DNA of 64,000 nt, from positions 186,001-250,000 of the forward strand of contig NW_027096023.1 of assembly GCF_040115645.1 (NCBI RefSeq), written 5' to 3'. Positions within the stretch are counted from its first letter, which is position 1; the number at the start of each line of letters is the position of its first letter. Source of the DNA: Euwallacea fornicatus (taxonomy: Eukaryota; Arthropoda; Insecta; Coleoptera; Curculionidae). Position numbers and translations under genes: made by a program. The notes beneath the pieces were generated by a model. The model was given only the letters and a program-made list of their open reading frames with translations, was not told the origin of the DNA and made no database searches. Below are positions 53,301 through 64,000 of the stretch, one piece after another.

Positions 53301-54398
53301 TCAAACTCACATATTTTGTGACTTTTCAAACTTTGAAAATTAATAACTTCGACAAATGATGTTCAAATTTCGTCAGCAATGGCTCAAATGAATAAGCTCG
53401 ACTTGCTGTTTAATATAACTTACACAGTTTAGTGGCATGTTGTTGCGGTTTCGAGATAAACAGTAATTTCTTTGCTCAAACTCACATATTTTGCGACTTT
53501 TCAAACTTTGAAAATTAATAACTTCGACAAATGATGTTCAAATTTCGTCAGCAATGGCTCAAATGAATAAGCTCGACTTGCTCTTTAATATCACATACAC
53601 ATTTAGTGGGATATTGTTGCGTTTTCGAGATAAACAGTAATTTCTTTGCTCAAACTCACATATTTTGCGACTTTTCAAACTTTGAAAATTCATAACTTCG
53701 ACAAATGATGTTCAAATTTCGTCAGCAATGGCTCAAATGAATAAGCTCGACTTGCTCCTTAATATTACTTACATGGTTTAGTTGCATATTGTTGCGTTTT
53801 CGAGATAAACAGTAATTTCTTTGCTCAAACTCACATATTTTGTGACCTTTCAAACTTTGAAAATTAATAACTTCGACAAATGATGTTCAAATTTCGTCAG
53901 CAATGGCTCAAATGAATAAGCTCGACTTGCTGTTTAATATAACTTACACAGTTTAGTGGCTTGTTGTTGCGTTTTCGAGATAAACAGTAATTTCTTTGCT
54001 CAAACTCACATATTTTGTGACTTTTCAAACTTTGAAAATTAATAACTTCGACAAATGATGTTCAAATTTCGTCAGCAATGGCTAAAATGAATAAGCTCGA
54101 CTTGCTCCTTAATATTACTTACACGGTTTAGTTGCATATTGTTGCGTTTTCGAGATAAACAGTAATTTCTTTGCTCAAACTCACATATTTTGTGACCTTT
54201 CAAACTTTGAAAATTAATAACTTCGACAAATGATGTTCAAATTTCGTCAGCAATGGCTCAAATGAATAAGCTCGACTTGCTGTTTAATATAACTTACACA
54301 GTTTAGTGGCATGTTGTTGCGGTTTCGAGATAAACAGGAATTTCTTTGCTCAAACTCACATATTTTGTGACTTTTCAAACTTTGAAAATTAATAACTT
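50377..54398. repeat. Mixed A/C/D monomers between HOR blocks
   Basis: The array continues with A (GGCTTG, TGCGAC, CTGCTAAA), C (GTATAAG, AATAATCTC, TACATGG) and D monomers in a non-repeating order. Private changes include the 1-bp deletion near 50882, TCAAATTAATAAGC near 51.46 kb, CACAGTTTAGTTGC (A/C recombinant) near 51.85 kb, GATTTTCAAA near 53.19 kb and GGCTAAAATG near 54.08 kb. There are no genes. Confidence 0.8.
50875..50890. other. Private 1-bp deletion giving a perfect 16-bp palindrome
   Basis: The monomer at 50727 is 174 bp because one T is missing at the centre of the conserved dyad. The result, TTTTCAAATTTGAAAA, is a perfect 16-bp palindrome with no spacer base. It is the only monomer in the window with this deletion. 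Confidence 0.85.
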
Positions 54399-56321
54399 CG
54401 ACAAATGATGTTCAAATTTCGTCAGCAATGGCTCAAATGAATAAGCTCGACTTGCTCTTTAATATCACATACACATTTAGTGGGATATTGTTGCGTTTTC
54501 GAGATAAACAGTAATTTCTTTGCTCAAACTCACATATTTTGCGACTTTTCAAACTTTGAAAATTAATAACTTCGACAAATGATGTTCAATTTTCGTCAGC
54601 AATGGCTCAAATGAATAAGCTCGACTTGCTGTTTAATATAACTTACACAGTTTAGTGGCATGTTGTTGCGGTTTCGAGACAAAGAGTAATTTCTTTGCTC
54701 AAACTCACATATTTTGTGACTTTTCAAATTTTGAAAATTCATAACTTCGACAAATGATGTTCAAATTTCGTCAGCAATGGCTCAAATGAATAAGCTCGAC
54801 TTGCTCCTTAATATTACTTACACGGTTTAGTTGCATATTGTTGCGTTTTCGAGATAAACAGTAATTTCTTTGCTCAAACTCACATATTTTGTGACCTTTC
54901 AAACTTTGAAAATTAATAACTTCGACAAATGATGTTCAAATTTCGTCAGCAATGGCTCAAATGAATAATCTCGACTTGCTCCTTAATATTACTTACACGG
55001 TTTAGTTGCATATTGTTGCGTTTTCGAGATAAACAGTAATTTCTTTGCTCAAACTCACATATTTTGTGACTTTTCAAACTTTGAAAATTAATAACTTCGA
55101 CAAATGATGTTCAAATTTCGTCAGCAATGGCTCAAATGAATAAGCTCGACTTGCTCTTTAATATCACATACACATTTAGTGGGATATTGTTGCGTTTTCG
55201 AGATAAACAGTAATTTCTTTGCTCAAACTCACATATTTTGCGACTTTTCAAACTTTGAAAATTAATAACTTCGACAAATGATGTTCAATTTTCGTCAGCA
55301 ATGGCTCAAATGAATAAGCTCGACTTGCTGTTTAATATAACTTACACAGTTTAGTGGCATGTTGTTGCGGTTTCGAGACAAAGAGTAATTTCTTTGCTCA
55401 AACTCACATATTTTGTGACTTTTCAAATTTTGAAAATTCATAACTTCGACAAATGATGTTCAAATTTCGTCAGCAATGGCTCAAATGAATAAGCTCGACT
55501 TGCTCCTTAATATTACTTACACGGTTTAGTTGCATATTGTTGCGTTTTCGAGATAAACAGTAATTTCTTTGCTCAAACTCACATATTTTGTGACCTTTCA
55601 AACTTTGAAAATTAATAACTTCGACAAATGATGTTCAAATTTCGTCAGCAATGGCTCAAATGAATAATCTCGACTTGCTCCTTAATATTACTTACACAGT
55701 TTAGTGGCATGTTGTTGCGTTTTCGAGATAAACAGTAATTTCTTTGCTCAAACTCACATATTTTGTGACTTTTCAAACTTTGAAAATTCATAACTTCGAC
55801 AAATGATGTTCAATTTTCGTCAGCAATGGCTCAAATGAATAAGCTCGACTTGCTGTTTAATATAACTTACACAGTTTAGTGGCATGTTGTTGCGGTTTCG
55901 AGACAAAGAGTAATTTCTTTGCTCAAACTCACATATTTTGTGACTTTTCAAATTTTGAAAATTCATAACTTCGACAAATGATGTTCAAATTTCGTCAGCA
56001 ATGGCTCAAATGAATAAGCTCGACTTGCTCCTTAATATTACTTACACGGTTTAGTTGCATATTGTTGCGTTTTCGAGATAAACAGTAATTTCTTTGCTCA
56101 AACTCACATATTTTGTGACCTTTCAAACTTTGAAAATTAATAACTTCGACAAATGATGTTCAAATTTCGTCAGCAATGGCTCAAATGAATAATCTCGACT
56201 TGCTCCTTAATATTACTTACACAGTTTAGTGGCATGTTGTTGCGTTTTCGAGATAAACAGTAATTTCTTTGCTCAAACTCACATATTTTGTGACTTTTCA
56301 AACTTTGAAAATTCATAACTT
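54399..56321. repeat. Four-monomer then three-monomer HOR (699 and 525 bp)
   Basis: The unit D (ACATAC), A (TTCAATTTT, GAGACAAAGAG), C, C (AATAATCTC) starts at 54399 and 55098, an offset of 699 bp. The last three members then repeat at 55272 and 55797 with a 525-bp offset and no D monomer. In the later copies, the AATAATCTC monomer is a C-to-A recombinant (CTCCTTAATATTAC then CACAGTTTAGTGGCATG). Confidence 0.85.
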
Positions 56322-57021
56322 CGACAAATGATGTTCAAATTTCGTCAGCAATGGCTCAAATGAATAAGCTCGACTTGCTGTTTAATATAACTTACACAGT
56401 TTAGTGGCATGTTGTTGCGGTTTCGAGATAAACAGTAATTTCTTTGCTCAAACTCACATATTTTGTGACTTTTCAAATTTTGAAAATTCATAACTTCGAC
56501 AAATGATGTTCAAATTTCGTCAGCAATGGCTCAAATGAATAAGCTCGACTTGCTCCTTAATATTACTTACACGGTTTAGTTGCATATTGTTGCGTTTTCG
56601 AGATAAACAGTAATTTCTTTGCTCAAACTCACATATTTTGTGACCTTTCAAACTTTGAAAATTAATAACTTCGACAAATGATGTTCAAATTTCGTCAGCA
56701 ATGGCTCAAATGAATAAGCTCGACTTGCTCCTTAATATTACTTACATGGTTTAGTTGCATATTGTTGCGTTTTCGAGATAAACAGTAATTTCTTTGCTCA
56801 AACTCACATATTTTGTGACCTTTCAAACTTTGAAAATTAACAACTTCGACAAATGATGTTCAAATTTCGTCAGCAATGGCTCAAATGAATAAGCTCGACT
56901 TGCTGTTTAATATAACTTACACAGTTTAGTGGCATGTTGTTGCGTTTTCGAGATAAACAGTAATTTCTTTGCTCAAACTCACATATTTTGTGACCTTTCA
57001 AACTTTGAAAATTCAAAACTT
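56322..57021. repeat. A/C segment duplicated at 61.4-62.1 kb
   Basis: This stretch holds A, C, C (TACATGG) and A monomers. A part recurs at an offset of 5,071 bp: TACATGG near 56746 and 61817, and the private ATTAACAACTT near 56841 and 61912. The stretch ends with the private ATTCAAAACTT near 57015. Confidence 0.8.
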
Positions 57022-60000
57022 CGACAAATGATGTTCAAATTTCGTCAGCAATGGCTCAAATGAATAAGCTCGACTTGCTGTTTAATATAACTTACACAGT
57101 TTAGTGGCATGTTGTTGCGGTTTCGAGATAAACAGTAATTTCTTTGCTCAAACTCACATATTTTGCGACTTTTCAAACTTTGAAAATTAATAACTTCGAC
57201 AAATGATGTTCAATTTTCGTCAGCAATGGCTCAAATGAATAAGCTCGACTTGCTGTTTAATATAACTTACACAGTTTAGTGGCATGTTGTTGCGGTTTCG
57301 AGACAAAGAGTAATTTCTTTGCTCAAACTCACATATTTTGTGACTTTTCAAACTTTGAAAATTAATAACTTCGACAAATGATGTTCAATTTTCGTCAGCA
57401 ATGGCTCAAATGAATAAGCTCGACTTGCTCCTTAATATTACTTACACAGTTTAGTGGCTTGTTGTTGCGTTTTCGAGATAAACAGTAATTTCTTTGCTCA
57501 AACTCACATATTTTGTGACTTTTCAAACTTTGAAAATTAATAACTTCGACAAATGATGTTCAAATTTCGTCAGCAATGGCTCAAATGAATAAGCTTGACT
57601 TGCTCCTTAATATTACTTACACGGTTTAGTTGCATATTGTTGCGTTTTCGAGATAAACAGTAATTTCTTTGCTCAAACTCACATATTTTGTGACCTTTCA
57701 AACTTTGAAAATTAATAACTTCGACAAATGATGTTCAAATTTCGTCAGCGATGACTCAAATGAATAAGCTCGACTTGCTCCTTAATATTACTTACACGGT
57801 TTAGTTGCATATTGTTGCGTTTTCGAGATAAACAGTAATTTCTTTGCTCAAACTCACATATTTTGTGACCTTTCAAACTTTGAACATTAATAACTTCGAC
57901 AAATGATGTTCCAATTTCGTCAGCAATGGCTCAAATGAATAAGCTCGACTTGCTCTTTAATATCACTTACACAGTTTAGTGGGATATTGTTGCGTTTTCG
58001 AGATAAACAGTAATTTCTTTGCTCAAACTCACATATTTTGTGACTTTTCAAACTTTGAAAATTCATAACTTCGACAAATGATGTTCAAATTTCGTCAGCA
58101 ATGGCTCAAATGAATAAGCTCGACTTGCTGTTTAATATAACTTACACAGTTTAGTGGCATGTTGTTGCGGTTTCGAGATAAACAGTAATTTCTTTGCTCA
58201 AACTCACATATTTTGCGACTTTTCAAACTTTGAAAATTAATAACTTCGACAAATGATGTTCAAATTTCGTCAGCAATGGCTCAAATGAATAAGCTCGACT
58301 TGCTCTTTAATATCACATACACATTTAGTGGGATATTGTTGCGTTTTCGAGATAAACAGTAATTTCTTTGCTCAAACTCACATATTTTGTGACTTTTCAA
58401 ACTTTGAAAATTCATAACTTCGACAAATGATGTTCAAATTTCGTCAGCAATGGCTCAAATGAATAAGCTCGACTTGCTCCTTAATATTACTTACACGGTT
58501 TAGTTGCATATTGTTGCGTTTTCGAGATAAACAGTAATTTCTTTGCTCAAACTCACATATTTTGTGACTTTTCAAACTTTGAAAATTCATAACTTCGACA
58601 AATGATGTTCAAATTTCGTCAGCAATGGCTCAAATGAATAAGCTCGACTTGCTCCTTAATATTACTTACACGGTTTAGTTGCATATTGTTGCGTTTTCGA
58701 GATAAACAGTAATTTCTTTGCTCAAACTCACATATTTTGTGACCTTTCAAACTTTGAAAATTAATAACTTCGACAAATGATGTTCAAATTTCGTCAGCAA
58801 TGGCTCAAATGAATAAGCTCGACTTGCTGTTTAATATAACTTACACAGTTTAGTGGCATGTTGTTGCGGTTTCGAGATAAACAGTAATTTCTTTGCTCAA
58901 ACTCACATATTTTGCGACTTTTCAAACTTTGAAAATTAATAACTTCGACAAATGATGTTCAATTTTCGTCAGCAATGGCTCAAATGAATAAGCTCGACTT
59001 GCTGTTTAATATAACTTACACAGTTTAGTGGCATGTTGTTGCGGTTTCGAGACAAAGAGTAATTTCTTTGCTCAAACTCACATATTTTGTGACTTTTCAA
59101 ACTTTGAAAATTAATAACTTCGACAAATGATGTTCAATTTTCGTCAGCAATGGCTCAAATGAATAAGCTCGACTTGCTCCTTAATATTACTTACACAGTT
59201 TAGTGGCTTGTTGTTGCGTTTTCGAGATAAACAGTAATTTCTTTGCTCAAACTCACATATTTTGTGACTTTTCAAACTTTGATAATTAATAACTTCGACA
59301 AATGATGTTCAATTTTCGTCAGCAATGGCTCAAATGAATAAGCTCGACTTGCTCCTTAATATTACTTACACAGTTTAGTGGCTTGTTGTTGCGTTTTCGA
59401 GATAAACAGTAATTTCTTTGCTCAAACTCACATATTTTGTGACCTTTCAAACTTTGAAAATTAATAACTTCGACAAATGATGTTCAAATTTCGTCAGCGA
59501 TGACTCAAATGAATAAGCTCGACTTGCTCCTTAATATTACTTACACGGTTTAGTTGCATATTGTTGCGTTTTCGAGATAAACAGTAATTTCTTTGCTCAA
59601 ACTCACATATTTTGTGACCTTTCAAACTTTGAACATTAATAACTTCGACAAATGATGTTCCAATTTCGTCAGCAATGGCTCAAATGAATAAGCTCGACTT
59701 GCTCTTTAATATCACTTACACAGTTTAGTGGCATGTTGTTGCGTTTTCGAGATAAACAGTAATTTCTTTGCTCAAACTCACATATTTTGTGGCTTTTCAA
59801 ATTTTGAAAATTCATAACTTCGACAAATGATGTTCAAATTTCGTCAGCGATGACTCAAATGAATAAGCTCGACTTGCTCCTTAATATTACTTACACGGTT
59901 TAGTTGCATATTGTTGCGTTTTCGAGATAAACAGTAATTTCTTTGCTCAAACTCACATATTTTGTGACCTTTCAAACTTTGAACATTAATAACTTCGACA

Positions 60001-63000
60001 AATGATGTTCCAATTTCGTCAGCAATGGCTCAAATGAATAAGCTCGACTTGCTCTTTAATATCACCTACACAGTTTAGTGGGATATTGTTGCGTTTTCGA
60101 GATAAACAGTAATTTCGTTGCTCAAACTCACATATTTTGTGACTTTTCAAACTTTGAAAATTCATAACTTCGACAAATGATGTTCAAATTTCGTCAGCAA
60201 TGGCTCAAATGAATAAGCTCGACTTGCTGTTTAATATAACTTACACAGTTTAGTGGCATGTTGTTGCGGTTTCGAGATAAACAGTAATTTCTTTGCTCAA
60301 TCTCACATATTTTGTGACTTTTCAAATTTTGAAAATTAATAACTTCGACAAATGATGTTCAAATTTCGTCAGCGATGACTCAAATGAATAAGCTCGACTT
60401 GCTCCTTAATATTACTTACACGGTTTAGTTGCATATTGTTGCGTTTTCGAGATAAACAGTAATTTCTTTGCTCAAACTCACATATTTTGTGACCTTTCAA
60501 ACTTTGAAAATTCATAACTTCGACAAATGATGTTCAATTTTCGTCAGCAATGGCTCAAATGAATAAGCTCGACTTGCTCTTTAATATCACTTACACAGTT
60601 TAGTGGCATGTTGTTGCGTTTTCGAGATAAACAGTAATTTCTTTGCTCAAACTCACATATTTTGTGGCTTTTCAAATTTTGAAAATTCATAACTTCGACA
60701 AATGATGTTCAATTTTCGTCAGCAATGGCTCAAATGAATAAGCTCGACTTGCTGTTTAATATAACTTACACAGTTTAGTGGCATGTTGCGGTTTCGAGAC
60801 AAAGAGTAATTTCTTTGCTCAAACTCACATATTTTGTGACTTTTCAAACTTTGAAAATTAATAACTTCGACAAATGATGTTCAATTTTCGTCAGCAATGG
60901 CTCAAATGAATAAGCTCGACTTGCTCCTTAATATTACTTACACAGTTTAGTGGCTTGTTGTTGCGTTTTCGAGATAAACAGTAATTTCTTTGCTCAAACT
61001 CACATATTTTGTGACTTTTCAAACTTTGAAAATTAATAACTTCGACAAATGATGTTCAAATTTCGTCAGCAATGGCTCAAATGAATAAGCTTGACTTGCT
61101 CCTTAATATTACTTACACGGTTTAGTTGCATATTGTTGCGTTTTCGAGATAAACAGTAATTTCTTTGCTCAAACTCACATATTTTGTGACCTTTCAAACT
61201 TTGAAAATTAATAACTTCGACAAATGATGTTCAAATTTCGTCAGCGATGACTCAAATGAATAAGCTCGACTTGCTCCTTAATATTACTTACACGGTTTAG
61301 TTGCATATTGTTGCGTTTTCGAGATAAACAGTAATTTCTTTGCTCAAACTCACATATTTTGTGACCTTTCAAACTTTGAACATTAATAACTTCGACAAAT
61401 GATGTTCCAATTTCGTCAGCAATGGCTCAAATGAATAAGCTCGACTTGCTCTTTAATATCACTTACACAGTTTAGTGGGATATTGTTGCGTTTTCGAGAT
61501 AAACAGTAATTTCTTTGCTCAAACTCACATATTTTGTGACTTTTCAAACTTTGAAAATTCATAACTTCGACAAATGATGTTCAAATTTCGTCAGCAATGG
61601 CTCAAATGAATAAGCTCGACTTGCTCCTTAATATTACTTACACGGTTTAGTTGCATATTGTTGCGTTTTCGAGATAAACAGTAATTTCTTTGCTCAAACT
61701 CATATATTTTGTGACCTTTCAAACTTTGAAAATTAATAACTTCGACAAATGATGTTCAAATTTCGTCAGCAATGGCTCAAATGAATAAGCTCGACTTGCT
61801 CCTTAATATTACTTACATGGTTTAGTTGCATATTGTTGCGTTTTCGAGATAAACAGTAATTTCTTTGCTCAAACTCACATATTTTGTGACCTTTCAAACT
61901 TTGAAAATTAACAACTTCGACAAATGATGTTCAAATTTCGTCAGCAATGGCTCAAATGAATAAGCTCGACTTGCTGTTTAATATAACTTACACAGTTTAG
62001 TGGCATGTTGTTGCGTTTTCGAGATAAACAGTAATTTCTTTGCTCAAACTCACATATTTTGTGACCTTTCAAACTTTGAAAATTCATAACTTCGACAAAT
62101 GATGTTCAAATTTCGTCAGCAATGGCTCAAATGAATAAGCTCGACTTGCTGTTTAATATAACTTACACAGTTTAGTGGCATGTTGTTGCGGTTTCGAGAC
62201 AAAGAGTAATTTCTTTGCTCAAACTCACATATTTTGTGACTTTTCAAATTTTGAAAATTAATAACTTCGACAAATGATGTTCAAATTTCGTCAGCAATGG
62301 CTCAAATGAATAAGCTCGACTTGCTGTTTAATATAACTTACACAGTTTAGTGGCATGTTGTTGCGGTTTCGAGATAAACAGTAATTTCTTTGCTCAAACT
62401 CACATATTTTGCGACTTTTCAAACTTTGAAAATTAATAACTTCGACAAATGATGTTCAAATTTCGTCAGCAATGGCTCAAATGAATAAGCTCGACTTGCT
62501 CTTTAATATCACATACACATTTAGTGGGATATTGTTGCGTTTTCGAGATAAACAGTAATTTCTTTGCTCAAACTCACATATTTTGTGACTTTTCAAACTT
62601 TGAAAATTAATAACTTCGACAAATGATGTTCAAATTTCGTCAGCAATGGCTAAAATGAATAAGCTCGACTTGCTCCTTAATATTACTTACACGGTTTAGT
62701 TGCATATTGTTGCGTTTTCGAGATAAACAGTAATTTCTTTGCTCAAACTCACATATTTTGTGACCTTTCAAACTTTGAAAATTAATAACTTCGACAAATG
62801 ATGTTCAAATTTCGTCAGCAATGGCTCAAATGAATAAGCTCGACTTGCTGTTTAATATAACTTACACAGTTTAGTGGCATGTTGTTGCGGTTTCGAGATA
62901 AACAGTAATTTCTTTGCTCAAACTCACATATTTTGCGACTTTTCAAACTTTGAAAATTAATAACTTCGACAAATGATGTTCAATTTTCGTCAGCAATGGC

Positions 63001-63841
63001 TCAAATGAATAAGCTCGACTTGCTGTTTAATATAACTTACACAGTTTAGTGGCATGTTGTTGCGGTTTCGAGACAAAGAGTAATTTCTTTGCTCAAACTC
63101 ACATATTTTGTGACTTTTCAAACTTTGAAAATTAATAACTTCGACAAATGATGTTCAATTTTCGTCAGCAATGGCTCAAATGAATAAGCTCGACTTGCTC
63201 CTTAATATTACTTACACAGTTTAGTGGCTTGTTGTTGCGTTTTCGAGATAAACAGTAATTTCTTTGCTCAAACTCACATATTTTGTGACTTTTCAAACTT
63301 TGAAAATTAATAACTTCGACAAATGATGTTCAAATTTCGTCAGCAATGGCTCAAATGAATAAGCTTGACTTGCTCCTTAATATTACTTACACGGTTTAGT
63401 TGCATATTGTTGCGTTTTCGAGATAAACAGTAATTTCTTTGCTCAAACTCACATATTTTGTGACCTTTCAAACTTTGAAAATTAATAACTTCGACAAATG
63501 ATGTTCAAATTTCGTCAGCGATGACTCAAATGAATAAGCTCGACTTGCTCCTTAATATTACTTACACGGTTTAGTTGCATATTGTTGCGTTTTCGAGATA
63601 AACAGTAATTTCTTTGCTCAAACTCACATATTTTGTGACCTTTCAAACTTTGAACATTAATAACTTCGACAAATGATGTTCCAATTTCGTCAGCAATGGC
63701 TCAAATGAATAAGCTCGACTTGCTCTTTAATATCACTTACACAGTTTAGTGGGATATTGTTGCGTTTTCGAGATAAACAGTAATTTCTTTGCTCAAACTC
63801 ACATATTTTGTGACTTTTCAAACTTTGAAAATTCATAACTT
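57022..63841. repeat. Mosaic block with a recurring six-monomer module
   Basis: The module is A (GCGG, TGCGAC), A (TTCAATTTT, GAGACAAAGAG), C-to-A recombinant (TTCAATTTT, GGCTTG), C (AAGCTTG), C (CGATGAC, GAACATT), B (TTCCAATTT, mostly GGGATATTG). It occurs at 57022 and 62792, in altered form from 58771, and without its first member from 60696. Bases from about 57.03 to 58.23 kb match those from 62.79 kb to the window end at an offset of 5,770 bp. CGATGAC, GAACATT, TTCCAATTT and TGTGGC otherwise occur together at 16-20 kb, so this block mixes two distant variant pools. Confidence 0.84.
60696..60867 (+). repeat. 172-bp monomer with a private 3-bp deletion
   Basis: GCATGTTGCGG replaces GCATGTTGTTGCGG, a loss of one TTG unit of a short TTG repeat near 60788. 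It is the only 3-bp indel in the window. The rest of the monomer is a TTCAATTTT, GAGACAAAGAG type A. Slippage within TTGTTG is the likely mechanism. Confidence 0.88.
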
Positions 63842-64000
63842 CGACAAATGATGTTCAAATTTCGTCAGCAATGGCTCAAATGAATAAGCTCGACTTGCTG
63901 TTTAATATAACTTACACAGTTTAGTGGCATGTTGTTGCGGTTTCGAGATAAACAGTAATTTCTTTGCTCAAACTCACATATTTTGCGACTTTTCAAACTT
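63842..64000 (+). repeat. Partial type A monomer at the window edge
   Basis: The final 159 bases are a type A monomer with GCGGTTTCG and TGCGAC, cut by the window end within TTTTCAAACTT. The array clearly continues beyond the window. Confidence 0.95.

Larger units (their letters stand above)
1..64000. repeat. 175-bp satellite DNA array, 365 complete monomers plus one partial
   Basis: The whole window is a head-to-tail tandem array in one orientation. Monomers start at CGACAAATGATG: 1, 176, 351, 526, 701, 876, 1052, then every 175 bp until the first 174-bp monomer near 17.4 kb. The last start is 63842. Start 1 to start 63842 is 63,841 bp, which is 365 x 175 minus 34. The 34 is fully explained by one +1 insertion, 31 shared 1-bp deletions, one private 1-bp deletion and one 3-bp deletion. 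Base composition is about 33% G+C. No gene, RNA gene, transposon or unique sequence interrupts the array, and both edges lie outside the window. The unit is nucleosome-sized, like many centromeric satellites. A centromeric or pericentromeric role is inference, and I do not recognise the family. Confidence 0.98.

Noticed and set aside
20161..63370. HindIII sites (AAGCTT) as functional sites
   Set aside because: They result from a single C-to-T change in AAGCTCGAC and are useful only as subtype markers.
1..64000. CRISPR array
   Set aside because: The unit is one continuous 175-bp sequence. There are no short direct repeats separated by unique spacers, and no cas genes.
1..64000. Named satellite family or species assignment
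   Set aside because: I do not recognise the monomer and found no match from memory that I could defend. The lineage is left open.
1..64000. Telomeric repeats, rRNA or histone gene clusters
   Set aside because: No short telomere-like hexamer or heptamer tract, no rRNA-like sequence and no coding frames are present.
1..64000. Transposon ends or inverted segments
   Set aside because: All monomers I read face the same way, and the closed length accounting leaves no room for insertions.

Overview
The window is one uninterrupted, head-to-tail satellite DNA array. The monomer is 175 bp and about 33% G+C (57 of 175 in the first monomer). Counting from the start motif CGACAAATGATG at base 1, there are 365 complete monomers and a final 159-base partial that begins at 63842. 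The lengths close exactly. The departures from 175 bp are one 1-bp insertion (near 885), 31 monomers with a 1-bp deletion (CACATTTAG instead of CACAGTTTAG), one private 1-bp deletion (near 50882) and one private 3-bp deletion (near 60788). Together these give the observed net shift of -34. I saw no inverted segment, transposon, RNA gene, CRISPR array or unique sequence, and neither array edge is inside the window.

The organism is a eukaryote. A nucleosome-sized, AT-rich, highly homogenised satellite with higher-order repeats (HORs) is typical of centromeric or pericentromeric heterochromatin. I do not recognise the family and cannot name the lineage. There is no credible protein-coding gene: stops close every frame within about one monomer. 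The longest open frame (60 codons, minus strand, 724-906) exists only because of the 1-bp insertion.

Monomers fall into a few subtypes that differ mainly at monomer positions 53-92, with secondary changes elsewhere. Type A is CTGTTTAATATAAC..CAGTTTAGTGGCATG. Type B is CTCTTTAATATCAC. Type C is CTCCTTAATATTAC..CGGTTTAGTTGCATATTG. Type D is CTCTTTAATATCAC..CATTTAGTGGGATATTG and is 174 bp.

Layout. 1-16.4 kb holds A, B and C monomers with the TTCCAATTT variant and 2-, 4-, 6-, 10- and 12-monomer repeats. 16.4-21.2 kb is a transition zone with an 874-bp five-monomer repeat and the first D monomers. 21.26-34.26 kb is a tandem duplication of a 37-monomer, 6,470-bp block with only two mismatches found. 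33.4-57 kb is a set of nested HORs (17-, 15-, 5-, 8-, 6-, 4- and 3-monomer) built from the same variants (TGCGAC, TTCAATTTT, GCGGTTTCGAGAC). 57-64 kb is a mosaic in which variants from the 16-20 kb zone are interleaved with those of the 34-57 kb zone.

The most interesting functional speculation concerns about 40 monomers between 21.7 and 63.2 kb. They carry a Pol III-like A box and B box at plausible spacing, and the same variant removes an internal TTTT. Two adjacent dyads and a weak CENP-B-box-like site are also described. All three are sequence-level hypotheses, not demonstrated functions.
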